Source: Oxalobacteraceae sp. CFBP 8761 (GTDB taxonomy: Bacteria > Pseudomonadota > Gammaproteobacteria > Burkholderiales > Burkholderiaceae_D). Taken from it: DNA of 64,000 nt. How positions within the stretch are numbered: position 1 is the first letter of the stretch; the number at the start of each line of letters is the position of its first letter. The stretch covers positions 314,193 to 378,192 of the forward strand of contig JACYUE010000001.1 in assembly GCA_014841595.1 (NCBI GenBank), read 5' to 3'. Position numbers and translations under genes: made by a program. This document shows, piece by piece, positions 1 to 9,308 of this stretch. A model generated the notes under the pieces. The model made no database searches. It saw nothing but the letters and a program-made list of their open reading frames with translations, and was not told the origin of the DNA.

Positions 1-5
1 GGCGT

Positions 6-3000
6 GTGGAGAGTGTCGCTGATGCGCTGCGCCAGATGAACGGTCAGTCGCTCCAGAACATCTCGAATCAGATGAATTCGCTGAACGACCGGTTCAGCGG
101 TTTGCAATCGACCATCGGGAATGTCACATCGTTCGCCATCGCCGGCGTGTCGTTGGCTACGCTCGGTAGCAAAGTGGTCGGTGTCCTTGATTCAATGGGC
201 GAACTGGACGATCTGTCGCAAAAGATCGGTACCAGTGTGGAAAGTCTGTCGCGCATCCAGAGGGTGGCGAAAACGTTCGGAGTGGATTTTGCCGGGACTG
301 TTGATCCCGCCATGGTGAAATTGGCGCGCAACCTCACGACCGTTGACGACAAGTCGAGCAGGACTTCCAAAGCGCTGGCGGCCATTGGCGTGTCCGCTAA
401 AGACAGCGCCGGTAAGCTGCGTGACCCTGGCCAGGTCATGATCGAGGTTGCCAAAAGCCTCGCGCAGTACGAGGACGGTGCCGGGAAGGCAGCCGTAGTA
501 ACGGACTTGTTCGGTAAGTCGGGGGCGGACCTTTTGCCATTCTTGAATGACTTGGCAGACAACGTCGATAAATTTACTGGTGCTACCCCAGAGGCGGTGA
601 AGCAAGCAACTGACTTGCAAGACAAGTTTGGGATGCTGAGCCAGCGCACGGATCAAGCCTTCACGTCGATCGTAACGGCAGCGTTGCCGGCACTGACTGG
701 TTTGTCTGAAGGATTCACCGATGTACTCGAAGCCGAGAACGGCCTGATCGACAACGGTGAAATTGCCGAGTGGGCTGGGATGGCCGCGATGGGGATTGCC
801 CGGGTAGCTGACGTAGCAGTGCTGGCAGTCCGTGGATTTTCAGCTCTCGCAAGTAGCGTCGAAGTGATTACTGCCGATCTTGAGGTGCTATGGACGGCCT
901 CGCCTGCGAACATGGGTCTTACCTTAGCCAAAGGTGGGTCGCCTCTTGCTGACCTGAAAAAGGTGGTTGCCGAGCGAAATCAAGTTTTGGAAGCTGCAAA
1001 CGCGAAGTGGTCAGCGTTCTACAACGCTGACGGCAATATGTTCGAACAGGCAGTCAAGAAAAGGCTGTCTGCGAAAGTTGTTGATGTAAAGCCGCCGGCG
1101 GACGAAAAGCCGAAAGATAAAGATCTCAATGGCTACAAGCCAGGTAGCGACGCTGCAGATAAGGATGCAGACAAGCAGGCCAACGCCTATCAAAATCTGA
1201 CGAAAGCCATCCAAGCAAAGATCGTCCAAGCCAATCTCGAACTCAGTGCAGGGGCTCCCTTAATTGCGAGCCAGCAGGAGCAGCTTGGATTGACCGAACA
1301 ATTGGCCGAGATGAAAGGGAAGCTTACCTCGATTCAGTATGCCTACTTGGAAAGCCAGGCCAAAGAGCTCGTTACTAAACTGGAAGTGATCGAGTCAAAC
1401 AAGCGCGCGGCGGCAGGTTTCGAGTCATACAGCAAGATGAGGGCTGCGTATGAAACCAACGTCGCCAAGGCGATTGAGAACGCGATTACTGAGGCAGACC
1501 GTAATGAAGAGCTTGCCCTCACATTCGGTAAGACAAAAGGCCAGATTGAAGCGCTAGAGCTGGCTCGTCTCGAAGAGCAACTGGCGCAGCGATCTTCGCT
1601 CGGTCTGACTCTGGATGAGATCGAGAATCTCGAAAAGCTGATTGCGGCGAAGAAACGCAGTACAGCTGCGACGGGCAAAGTCGATATGTTCACTGCTGGC
1701 CAGAAGGCCGCTGAGAGTCTCGACGAGTTCCTCGACCCTGCCAAGGCACAGTCGTTCGGTGAAGCCTTGCGCGAATCGCTTGGCGGTGCTGGCACCGCGC
1801 TGTCCGCATTGACCTCGACGCTTGACGGCTTCGGCAAGCGGCAAGCAGCGATTGATGAGCAGCGGCAGAATGCGGCGATCGCATTCTCCACCGGGCAGCG
1901 CACCGAAATGCAGCACATGGAGGACCTCGCGCGTCTGAACGAGATGGAAACCAAGAACCGTCTGTCCGGCTACGGCGACATGGCAGGTGCAGCAGCTGGC
2001 TTCTTCGGCGAACAGAGTCGTGGGTACCAGGCGCTGATGACGGTATCCAAAGTCTTCCACGCCGCCGAGCTGGCGATGACGATGGCCGAACTGGTGCCAA
2101 AGGGTATCGGTGCGGTACTGGGGCAGGGCGCAGGTGATCCGTACTCTGCACCCGTACGCATGGCAGCAATGGCAGCAGTCGTCGCTGGCCTGGGCGTGGC
2201 CATCGGTAGCGTGTCGGGCGGCAGCAGCGTCAGCCTGTCCGAGTCCCGCCAGAAAGAGCAGGGCACCGGCACCGTGCTGGGTTCGGACGCGAAGTCCGGA
2301 TCGATCGCCCGCGCGCTCGCCGAGATCGAACAGTCGTCGCAAGACACGCTCGGCGTGAATAACGACATGCTGATCTCACTGCGTAACATCGAATCGGGGA
2401 TCGACCGCTTCGCCTCCCTGCTCGTGCGTACAACCGGCGTGACCGGTGACTTCGGCAAGGACATGAACAAAAACGTGTTCGATTCGAAGGCGATCGGTAT
2501 TGGCGGTGCCGCAGCCGGAGCTGTAGGCGGCGCAATGGCTGGCGCCTACGTCGGCATGGGCGCGAGCCAGATCGGTCTGCTGCTCGGCGGTCCGATTGGC
2601 ATGGCACTCGGTGCGGTGCTGGGGGCGGTGATCGGCAAGACCTTCATTGGCAAGGCACTGGGTAGCGTCTTCGGCGGCAAGCAGACGGTTGAAGACACCG
2701 GCTTCACCATGGACAAGTCGAGCTTCGGCAGCATCTTGGGTGGTGGCGTCAAGGCGTCGCAGTACGCCGACATCAAGAAAGATGGCGGCTGGTTCGGCAG
2801 CGACAAGACCAGCGTGAAGATGGAAGGGCTGGGCGACGAAGGTAACCGCCAGATCGCGAGCGTGCTGACCTCGCTGTACGACACGGTATTCAAAGCCGGC
2901 ACCATCCTTGGGCTGGGCGCGGACAGCTTCAATGCGCAACTGAGCAGCTTCGTTGTCGACATCGGCAAGGTCAGCCTCAAGGGTTTGTCGGACGACGAGA

Positions 3001-5057
3001 TCCAGGAAGAGCTGCAGGCGGTCTTCTCGAAAGTCGGCGATAGCCTGGCGGCATCCGGCGTGGCCGGCCTTGAGTCGTTCCAGAAAGTGGGCGAGGGCTA
3101 CCTCGAGACGTTGGCCCGGGTGGCGTCGAACTACCAGAGCCTTGACGCCATCATGGCCTCGATCGGCACAACTGTCGGCGCGGCGGGTATCGCCAGCGTG
3201 CCGGCGCGTGAGCGGCTGATCGATATGTCGGGCGGCATCAGCGCGCTGGCCAGCCAGGTCAGTTCGTTCGCGGACAACTTCCTGACCGAGGCCGAGCGCC
3301 TGGCGCCGATCCAAAAGTACGTAACCGAGCAGCTCGCCGGCATGGGCCTGGCCTGGGTTGATACCAGCGCCGAGTTCAAGAATGCGGCACTTGGCATCGA
3401 CAAGACAACCGAGGCGGGTGCCAAGCAGTTCACGGCCATGATGAGCTTGGCCGACGCGTTCGCCAAGGTGTACCCGGCCGTGAAAGACCTCAGCATGTCA
3501 CTCGAGGAAATCGCGGACCAGCGTGCCACGCTGCAAGACCGGCTCGACGAATTGACAATGACGCGCGAGCAGCTGCTGGCAAAAGAGCGCGATACCCTGC
3601 ATGACACCAATCGTCCACTGTGGGATCGGATCCAGTCGCTGCAGGCAGAGGCCGCGGCGCAGGAGAAGATCGCGCAGGAGCGCACCACGCTGCAAGAGCA
3701 GCTCGACCAGCTCACGATGACGCGCGAGCAACTGCTGGCCCGGGAGCGCGCCGCTCTTGGCGAGGGCAACCGTCCGCTGTGGGATCGCATCCAGGCACTG
3801 CAGGCCGAGAAGGACGCGACGCTGTCGGCAAAGGATGTTGCGGCCGGCTTGATGAGCGACGTCGACAGTGCGTTCGCCGTGCTGGAGCGCGCCGTCGACC
3901 GTGAGCGTACCGCCATTCAAAAGCAGGTGGCTACCCATACCGAAGCGGCCAACAAGATCCGTACGGTATCGGACAGCCTGCGTAGCACGATCAACGGCAT
4001 GCGTGGCCCCGGTGCCGAGGTGATGGAGCGCACGCGCGCCCAGAGCGATCTGCAGGGCTTCCTGGCGATCGCCCGCGCCGGCGGCATGCTGCCGGACTCG
4101 GACAAGCTGCAGGCCGTCCTGAGCGTGCTGACGCAGGATGCCAGTGCGCAGTTCGCCAGCTTCGCCGATTACCAGGCTGACTTCTACTCGACCAAGAACA
4201 CGATGGCCGACCTGGCGTCTATCTCGGACGCGGCGCTGTCGGTCGAGGAACGCACGCTCAAATCGCTGGAGAGCCAGCTGAATTCATACGAGCAGATGCT
4301 CGAACGTGAGCAGGAGCAGATCGACCAACTAAACGGTATCAGCACGACCGCGCTGTCAATTCATCAGGCCATTTTGGCACTGCACTCGGCTGTGCAGGGC
4401 GCAGCGTCGAACCCGATCAACGCATCGGCGAGCGCGATCAGCAATGCCTATCAAAGCACGTTGGGTCGCGCGCCCGACGCTGCTGGGATGCAGTACTGGA
4501 ATGACCGCGCTGCGGCCGGTAGCTCGATCTCGGACATCGTGGGCGCCATCAGCAATTCGCCGGAAGCAAAGATCAAGGCGCTGTACCAGTCGACGTTCGG
4601 GCGACCTGCTGATGCGGCTGGACTGAAGTACTGGATGGAACGTGTCGCAGCCGGTACGTCATACGGCACGATCGAGCAGGGCCTGAAGGAAAGCAACGAG
4701 TACAAGGCGAAGACAAAGGTGCCTGGCTACGCTGCCGGCGGCGATCATGGCGGCGGCTGGCGCATCGTTGGCGAGAACGGCCCGGAGCTGGAAGCTACTG
4801 GCGCGGCCCGCATCTTCAATGCCAGCCAAACGCGCGACCTGATGTCGCGGTTCAGCAGTCCGGTCGACAACAGTGCTGCACTAGTCAGCGAAATCAGAGC
4901 GCTACGTGAGGAAGTTATCACGCTGCGGCGAGTCAATAGCGATGAGAACTACTCGATCGCAAGGCACGCGATGAACACTGCCAGCGCGCTTGATGACGCG
5001 CTCAACGGCGATAAACCGCTGGCTACAAAAATTGTCAAAGAGGAGGCAACACAGTGA
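6..5057 (+). CDS. Phage tail tape-measure protein (probably 5'-truncated by the window)
   Basis: At least 1683 residues. It would set tail length and carry the hydrophobic segments ejected with phage DNA. Visible features are an Ala-rich helical N-terminal half, Gly/Ala-rich hydrophobic stretches around residues 840-885, and a tandem 53-residue repeat from about residue 1174. Two DUF4214-like units with the signature YQSTxGRxxDAAGxxYW follow at about 1480-1560. The C-terminus has the typical tape-measure ending with GENGPEL. The first possible start in view is a GTG at base 6, but the frame is open to the left edge, so the true start may lie outside. The next gene overlaps by 4 bases. The role is firm; the exact N-terminus is unknown. 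Confidence 0.85.
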   Translation: MESVADALRQMNGQSLQNISNQMNSLNDRFSGLQSTIGNVTSFAIAGVSLATLGSKVVGVLDSMGELDDLSQKIGTSVESLSRIQRVAKTFGVDFAGTVDPAMVKLARNLTTVDDKSSRTSKALAAIGVSAKDSAGKLRDPGQVMIEVAKSLAQYEDGAGKAAVVTDLFGKSGADLLPFLNDLADNVDKFTGATPEAVKQATDLQDKFGMLSQRTDQAFTSIVTAALPALTGLSEGFTDVLEAENGLIDNGEIAEWAGMAAMGIARVADVAVLAVRGFSALASSVEVITADLEVLWTASPANMGLTLAKGGSPLADLKKVVAERNQVLEAANAKWSAFYNADGNMFEQAVKKRLSAKVVDVKPPADEKPKDKDLNGYKPGSDAADKDADKQANAYQNLTKAIQAKIVQANLELSAGAPLIASQQEQLGLTEQLAEMKGKLTSIQYAYLESQAKELVTKLEVIESNKRAAAGFESYSKMRAAYETNVAKAIENAITEADRNEELALTFGKTKGQIEALELARLEEQLAQRSSLGLTLDEIENLEKLIAAKKRSTAATGKVDMFTAGQKAAESLDEFLDPAKAQSFGEALRESLGGAGTALSALTSTLDGFGKRQAAIDEQRQNAAIAFSTGQRTEMQHMEDLARLNEMETKNRLSGYGDMAGAAAGFFGEQSRGYQALMTVSKVFHAAELAMTMAELVPKGIGAVLGQGAGDPYSAPVRMAAMAAVVAGLGVAIGSVSGGSSVSLSESRQKEQGTGTVLGSDAKSGSIARALAEIEQSSQDTLGVNNDMLISLRNIESGIDRFASLLVRTTGVTGDFGKDMNKNVFDSKAIGIGGAAAGAVGGAMAGAYVGMGASQIGLLLGGPIGMALGAVLGAVIGKTFIGKALGSVFGGKQTVEDTGFTMDKSSFGSILGGGVKASQYADIKKDGGWFGSDKTSVKMEGLGDEGNRQIASVLTSLYDTVFKAGTILGLGADSFNAQLSSFVVDIGKVSLKGLSDDEIQEELQAVFSKVGDSLAASGVAGLESFQKVGEGYLETLARVASNYQSLDAIMASIGTTVGAAGIASVPARERLIDMSGGISALASQVSSFADNFLTEAERLAPIQKYVTEQLAGMGLAWVDTSAEFKNAALGIDKTTEAGAKQFTAMMSLADAFAKVYPAVKDLSMSLEEIADQRATLQDRLDELTMTREQLLAKERDTLHDTNRPLWDRIQSLQAEAAAQEKIAQERTTLQEQLDQLTMTREQLLARERAALGEGNRPLWDRIQALQAEKDATLSAKDVAAGLMSDVDSAFAVLERAVDRERTAIQKQVATHTEAANKIRTVSDSLRSTINGMRGPGAEVMERTRAQSDLQGFLAIARAGGMLPDSDKLQAVLSVLTQDASAQFASFADYQADFYSTKNTMADLASISDAALSVEERTLKSLESQLNSYEQMLEREQEQIDQLNGISTTALSIHQAILALHSAVQGAASNPINASASAISNAYQSTLGRAPDAAGMQYWNDRAAAGSSISDIVGAISNSPEAKIKALYQSTFGRPADAAGLKYWMERVAAGTSYGTIEQGLKESNEYKAKTKVPGYAAGGDHGGGWRIVGENGPELEATGAARIFNASQTRDLMSRFSSPVDNSAALVSEIRALREEVITLRRVNSDENYSIARHAMNTASALDDALNGDKPLATKIVKEEATQ
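3525..3842 (+). repeat. Tandem duplication of a 159-base unit inside the tape-measure gene
   Basis: Two in-frame copies of a 53-codon unit lie back to back (3525-3683 and 3684-3842). Both encode the core TMTREQLLA and then NRPLWDRIQ-LQAE, with several substitutions elsewhere, so the duplication is not recent. The unit is charged and heptad-like, suggesting added helical coiled-coil length in the tail ruler. Confidence 0.85.
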
Positions 5058-6688
5058 TCGTCGTTGATCCAGTAGTGCTGGGGGACGTGCCGTTCACGCG
5101 GCTATCCTCCAAGTGGGTGTACGACCGGACCGGCACGCTGGTCGAGGTGCCAGCCAATACCCTGGGCGTGACGTACGATCCCGCCGACCTAAGCACAGCG
5201 CCGTGGGCGCTGCTCGAGACGGCGGCGACGAACCTGTTGCGGTACTCTGAGCAGTTGAATTATGCAGACGCATGGGGTGGATCTGCGCGGATCGTGCAGC
5301 CAAACACAGCGGTCGCACCTTCCGGAGCTATCAATGCTGACCGCGTGGTCGCCACAACTGATCCTGGTTACCACTACATCGATCAGTCGGTTGTAGGCGC
5401 GTACGTTGATGGCGAAACTTATACATTCAGCGTGTTCGCGCGCGCAGAAACATTTAATCGAATAAAGCTTGAGCTCTATTACGCGATCGGAAACACCGGT
5501 GGTTTTGCCGTTGGGTTCAATCTTGCGACCGGCACCATCGATGGTGGCGCCGCTCACATTGCCGCGACTGGGGCAAAAATTCAAGCGCTGCCAAACGGCT
5601 GGTTTCGATGCTCTATCACTGGAACCGTCACTTATGCAGCCGAACACCAGCGGGTTTTGTGCCGCGTTGTTCTGCTCAATTTGACTGGGCAGGGATCTTA
5701 TATTGGGACTAACGAGCCAGGAGTATATCTGTGGGGAGTGAGCTTTACGAAGGGGACCGATCTCGGTTCCTATATTCCAACCATAAGCGGAGCTGCTACC
5801 CGCGCTGCTGACGTGGTGGGCGCCGGCGCTGGCCTGGTCTATTCGAATGTGCCGATGGCCGAGCCGCCCTACAACGCGGCAGCGACCTATGCAAAGGACG
5901 CGGCGGTCTACGATCCGGCGACGAAGATCGTCTACTGGTCAATGGTTGCCGGCAATGTCGGCAAGTCGCTGAGCGACCCGGCGTTTTGGAACAAGCGCAC
6001 GGCGATCAACCGCTGGGCCATGTTCGACGACCGCAACAGCACGCAGACCAGTAACCCGGAAGAGATCGTGTCCGTGTTTTCGGCACAGGCAATCACGCAA
6101 GGCCTGTTCGCTGGCGCTATGGATGCGAGCGAGGTTCGGGTTTCGATGACGCACCCGACGCGTGGCCTGGTGTTCAGCGAAGCTAAAAGCCTGGTGCTGC
6201 CGCGCTCCGGCAGCAGCTTCTATGGCTGGTGCTTCAACCGGCTACGGCTGCGCACCTGGTTCCTGACCCTGAAGCTGCCGGTATTCGCGAACGCCCTGGT
6301 CACTGTCACGATCAAGAAGCCCGGTGGCGTGCCGAAGTGCGGCATGTGTCTGCTCGGTCCAACGATTGATGTCGGCCTGTCGATGATGGGCCTGTCGACC
6401 GAGTTGAAGGATTACTCGACCACTACGTTCTTTACCGACGGATCCAGCTCGACGGTCGAGCGCGGCTTCTCGAAAAAAATGAGCGTGGATATTTCGGTGG
6501 AAAGCGATCGCGTCGAGTCGATCGAAGATGATCTGATCAAGCGCCGGCAGAAGACGCTGGTGTTCTTAGGCTCGACCTTGCGCGGCGACACAATGTTAGT
6601 CGGCCGGTTCAGCAGCCTGCGCAAGGTGATCGACTCGTTCCCGCGCTCAAAGATGGCCCTACAAATTGATGGAGTATTGTCTCAATGA
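5054..6688 (+). CDS. Phage tail protein with lectin-like (head-spike/fibre type) domain
   Basis: 544 residues starting at GTG within a GTGA overlap with the tape-measure stop. A strong AGGAGG Shine-Dalgarno sits at 5041-5046. The region from about residue 60 to 250 (from ATNLLRYSEQ onward) resembles the beta-sandwich domain often found in phage head-spike, fibre or tail proteins. The C-terminal third is a separate conserved-looking domain without a family name I can assign. Position directly after the tape measure suggests a baseplate or tail-tip component. The structural role is fairly safe; the exact part is not. Confidence 0.65.
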   Translation: MIVVDPVVLGDVPFTRLSSKWVYDRTGTLVEVPANTLGVTYDPADLSTAPWALLETAATNLLRYSEQLNYADAWGGSARIVQPNTAVAPSGAINADRVVATTDPGYHYIDQSVVGAYVDGETYTFSVFARAETFNRIKLELYYAIGNTGGFAVGFNLATGTIDGGAAHIAATGAKIQALPNGWFRCSITGTVTYAAEHQRVLCRVVLLNLTGQGSYIGTNEPGVYLWGVSFTKGTDLGSYIPTISGAATRAADVVGAGAGLVYSNVPMAEPPYNAAATYAKDAAVYDPATKIVYWSMVAGNVGKSLSDPAFWNKRTAINRWAMFDDRNSTQTSNPEEIVSVFSAQAITQGLFAGAMDASEVRVSMTHPTRGLVFSEAKSLVLPRSGSSFYGWCFNRLRLRTWFLTLKLPVFANALVTVTIKKPGGVPKCGMCLLGPTIDVGLSMMGLSTELKDYSTTTFFTDGSSSTVERGFSKKMSVDISVESDRVESIEDDLIKRRQKTLVFLGSTLRGDTMLVGRFSSLRKVIDSFPRSKMALQIDGVLSQ

Positions 6689-7755
6689 CCCCGATTACAG
6701 CACTTACTGATCCTGCCCGCCTGCCCAATCAGTTGCAGGACCAGCAGACGTTCGACGCCAACAATGCGTACATGATTGATATGTATCCCGAGCGCGCGCG
6801 GCAAGAGAATGCGCTGGCCGGCGAAATGATGGACATGGTGGCGCAGATGGCCGTCATTGCCGCCGGCGGCGCCTTCGCCATCCCGTATATGTTTGATGCC
6901 ACCACCACGGACGCTGACCCAGGCGCCGGCAAGCTGCGTTTGTCGAGTACGACGCAGAGTGCCGCAACGGTCATGCGCCTGGATCTGACGTCGGCCGGCC
7001 AAGACTACACCACGCTGATCGATACTTTCGACGACTCGAGCAGCGCGGTGAAGGGCTCGATCCGGCTGGTGAAGCAGGGCGATATCACGAAGTGGATGAC
7101 GTTCAACCTCACCGCGCTGGCCACGCCGAGCGGTTACCGCAACCTCACGGTAGTGTGCACCGATAGCAGCACGACCAGTCCATTCGCGAATGGTGATGCG
7201 CTGATGCTCTCGTTCCAGCGCACGGGCGACAAAGGCGACAAGCCGCTCGGCGGTGCAATGGTCTGCCTTGCGAGCGCGACGATTTCAAACGTCTCGGCGA
7301 TCAACTACCTGAATCTTTTTACCAGCGAGTACGACCATTACCTGATCGACTTTTCGGAGTACCTGCTTTCGGGTGGGTCTGCCATCCTTTATATGCGGCT
7401 GGCTATTGCGGGCGCTGCATACACTGGCTCCACACATACCACCAACCCTGTCGGTAGCTCGTCTGATCCCGTAGGCGTTATACCCGCTTGGGCATTATCT
7501 GGCGCCCTTTCAGGTTCGGCGTACTCGCCCGGCGTGAGCGTCGATCTTCTGAATACGTCGTCCAATAACTCGCCGACTCTTGCCCGGGTTTCGGGTATCC
7601 ATCGGGGCCCGAGCGCTTTTGATACGAAAGACGGCCTGATGATGGTGAATGTAAATTCGATAATTACGGGATTCCAGCTCTATGCGTCTACCGGAGTTAT
7701 TGCAGCCGGCAAACTCCGGGTCTATGGATACCGCAATCAAGTAGGGGTCGCATGA
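6685..7755 (+). CDS. Phage tail fibre-like protein
   Basis: 356 residues, coupled to the gene before it by an ATGA overlap. The N-terminal half contains a hydrophobic Ala/Gly stretch at about residues 50-65. It is followed by a repeat-poor beta-rich region of the kind IPYMFDATTTDADPGAGKL, seen in many phage tail-fibre proteins. The C-terminal half is Ser/Thr/Gly-rich, as in receptor-facing fibres. No catalytic motif is visible. The call rests on these traits and on its place between the tail-tip gene and a small downstream gene. Confidence 0.55.
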   Translation: MTPITALTDPARLPNQLQDQQTFDANNAYMIDMYPERARQENALAGEMMDMVAQMAVIAAGGAFAIPYMFDATTTDADPGAGKLRLSSTTQSAATVMRLDLTSAGQDYTTLIDTFDDSSSAVKGSIRLVKQGDITKWMTFNLTALATPSGYRNLTVVCTDSSTTSPFANGDALMLSFQRTGDKGDKPLGGAMVCLASATISNVSAINYLNLFTSEYDHYLIDFSEYLLSGGSAILYMRLAIAGAAYTGSTHTTNPVGSSSDPVGVIPAWALSGALSGSAYSPGVSVDLLNTSSNNSPTLARVSGIHRGPSAFDTKDGLMMVNVNSIITGFQLYASTGVIAAGKLRVYGYRNQVGVA

Positions 7756-8093
7756 TGACAGCATTGATTTTTGATAGCGGCGAATACCGCGAAGCCACCG
7801 TCGAAGAACTCGCCGAGATTGAAGCGCGCGAGGCCGAGGCGCTGCAACCCGCAGTGCCGCAAGAGGTGAGCATGCGCCAAGCCCGCCTGGCCTTGCTCGC
7901 ACGCGGCGTGCTCAGCCAGGTCGACACCGCCATCGATTCACTACCAAGCCCGGACCGCGAGGCTGCGCGCATCGAGTGGGACTATTCGAGCGTCGTTGCT
8001 CGCAACAGCCCGCTCGTCGTGATGATGGGCACCGCGCTGGGCTTGGACGGCAGTGCCCTCGACGATCTGTTTATCGCTGCGGTTCGGTTGTGA
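7752..8093 (+). CDS. Small phage protein after the tail fibre (possible fibre assembly factor)
   Basis: 113 residues, acidic N-terminus, mostly helical. It overlaps the fibre gene by 4 bases (ATGATG), so translation may begin at 7752 or 7755. Small genes at this position in tailed phages often encode tail-fibre assembly chaperones, but I see no diagnostic motif, so the function is inferred from position only. It is the last gene of the tail block. Confidence 0.6.
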   Translation: MMTALIFDSGEYREATVEELAEIEAREAEALQPAVPQEVSMRQARLALLARGVLSQVDTAIDSLPSPDREAARIEWDYSSVVARNSPLVVMMGTALGLDGSALDDLFIAAVRL

Positions 8094-8262
8094 TCAGCAC
8101 CATGTTGCTGTCATTCACAAAAGTGACATAGCTCTGTCAGATTGTCTCAGTCTTCCGAGAAATGAGACGGTGATATCGAGACACTGGTGTTTCCCGGTGG
8201 CTCGATCTGCAACATAGCAAATGAGTTTCTTGCCGGGTTGAATACCTCCCTGAAAGAGACAC
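8094..8262. other. Non-coding gap between tail and lysis modules
   Basis: 169 bases without a convincing gene. It contains two imperfect inverted repeats: TCAC/GTGA around an AAAA loop near 8115-8127, and GTCTCA (8144-8149) with TGAGAC (8163-8168). Neither has a T-run, so a classical terminator is not supported. They may mark the end of the tail transcript or regulate the lysis genes. Confidence 0.4.
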
Positions 8263-8643
8263 ATGAGCGAACCAATTTCCGGCACTGCCGCCGGCGTAGC
8301 AGGCTGGAAAATCCTCGGCGGGCTCGCTGGCATGGGGGCCATCGGCCTCGGTCTGGCGGCCTTCGTCGTCATGGCAATGACGAAGCCCACTTCTGAACAG
8401 GAGTGGCGCGTGGCGTTGGCCTGCACCTTTGCTGGATCGATCGGCGGCGGTGCGGTGCTGATCAAATACCTGGCAGTCGAACACTGGTCCCACGACGTCC
8501 TGGGCCTGACAGCACAGGGTGCGCTCATGTTCACCTGTGGCCTGCCGGCCTGGGCACTGATCCGAGCGCTGTTCAAGTTCCTTGAGAAGCGCAAGGACGC
8601 TGACCTGGCCGAACTGGTGCGCGACGTGAAAGAGGTGCTGTGA
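8263..8643 (+). CDS. Putative phage holin
   Basis: 126 residues with three predicted membrane segments (about 12-38, 48-68 and 82-105) and a charged C-terminal tail (LEKRKDADLAELVRDVKE). Holins form lesions in the inner membrane at the time of lysis. The call rests on size, topology and position directly before the endolysin, whose start overlaps the stop of this gene (TGATG). No named holin family can be assigned with certainty. Confidence 0.7.
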   Translation: MSEPISGTAAGVAGWKILGGLAGMGAIGLGLAAFVVMAMTKPTSEQEWRVALACTFAGSIGGGAVLIKYLAVEHWSHDVLGLTAQGALMFTCGLPAWALIRALFKFLEKRKDADLAELVRDVKEVL

Positions 8644-9308
8644 TGCGGATCTCGGCAGAGGTCATCCGCCGCATCGCCCCCCAATGCGGGGCCAACGCGG
8701 CTGCAGTCGCTGCTGCACTAGCCCCAGCAGTTGAGCGCTTCGGCATCAACACTCGGCTGCGTCTGATTCACTTTCTTCCGCAAGCCGCTCATGAAAGTGG
8801 TGGCTTCGTGCGCAAGCGAGAGAATCTGAACTATAAGCCTGAAGCTATCCTGTCCACCTTCAACACGCCAAAGGTAAAGCGTTTCACACCTGCCCAAGCG
8901 GAGCAGTATGGGCGCACCGCGGCGCACGCCGCCGACCAGCAGGCCATTGCGAACATCGCTTACGCAAACCGTATGGGCAATGGTGATGCAAAGAGCGGTG
9001 ATGGCTGGCGTACGCGTGGTGGTGGCTGGATGCAGCTGACCGGTACGACAAACCACAATGCCTGTGCTGACTTCTTCGGCATCGCTCGTAACGAGATCGG
9101 TGACTGGCTGGCCACCGATATAGGCGCGGCGCTTTCAGCGGCCTGGTTCTGGCACCTCAACAATCTGAATCGGTTTGCCGACTTGGATGACGTCGATGGC
9201 GTTTCCGACTGCGTGAACATCGGCCGCAAGACCTCCGCCATTGGTGACGCGATCGGCTACCAAGAGCGGCGGTTCCTCACTGACGAAACGAGGAAGGTAA
9301 TCGCATGA
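8643..9308 (+). CDS. Phage endolysin, glycoside hydrolase family 19
   Basis: About 221 residues. It cleaves the glycan strands of peptidoglycan during host lysis. GH19 signatures are present: HESGG near residue 50 with the catalytic Glu, the following ENLNY, YANRMGNGD, and the substrate-cleft segment RGGGWMQLTG. There is no signal peptide, so export depends on the holin upstream. The ATG at 8643 is preferred over the GTG at 8640 because it fits the TGATG coupling with the holin stop. It is followed, with a 4-base overlap, by the spanin gene. Confidence 0.9.
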   Translation: MRISAEVIRRIAPQCGANAAAVAAALAPAVERFGINTRLRLIHFLPQAAHESGGFVRKRENLNYKPEAILSTFNTPKVKRFTPAQAEQYGRTAAHAADQQAIANIAYANRMGNGDAKSGDGWRTRGGGWMQLTGTTNHNACADFFGIARNEIGDWLATDIGAALSAAWFWHLNNLNRFADLDDVDGVSDCVNIGRKTSAIGDAIGYQERRFLTDETRKVIA

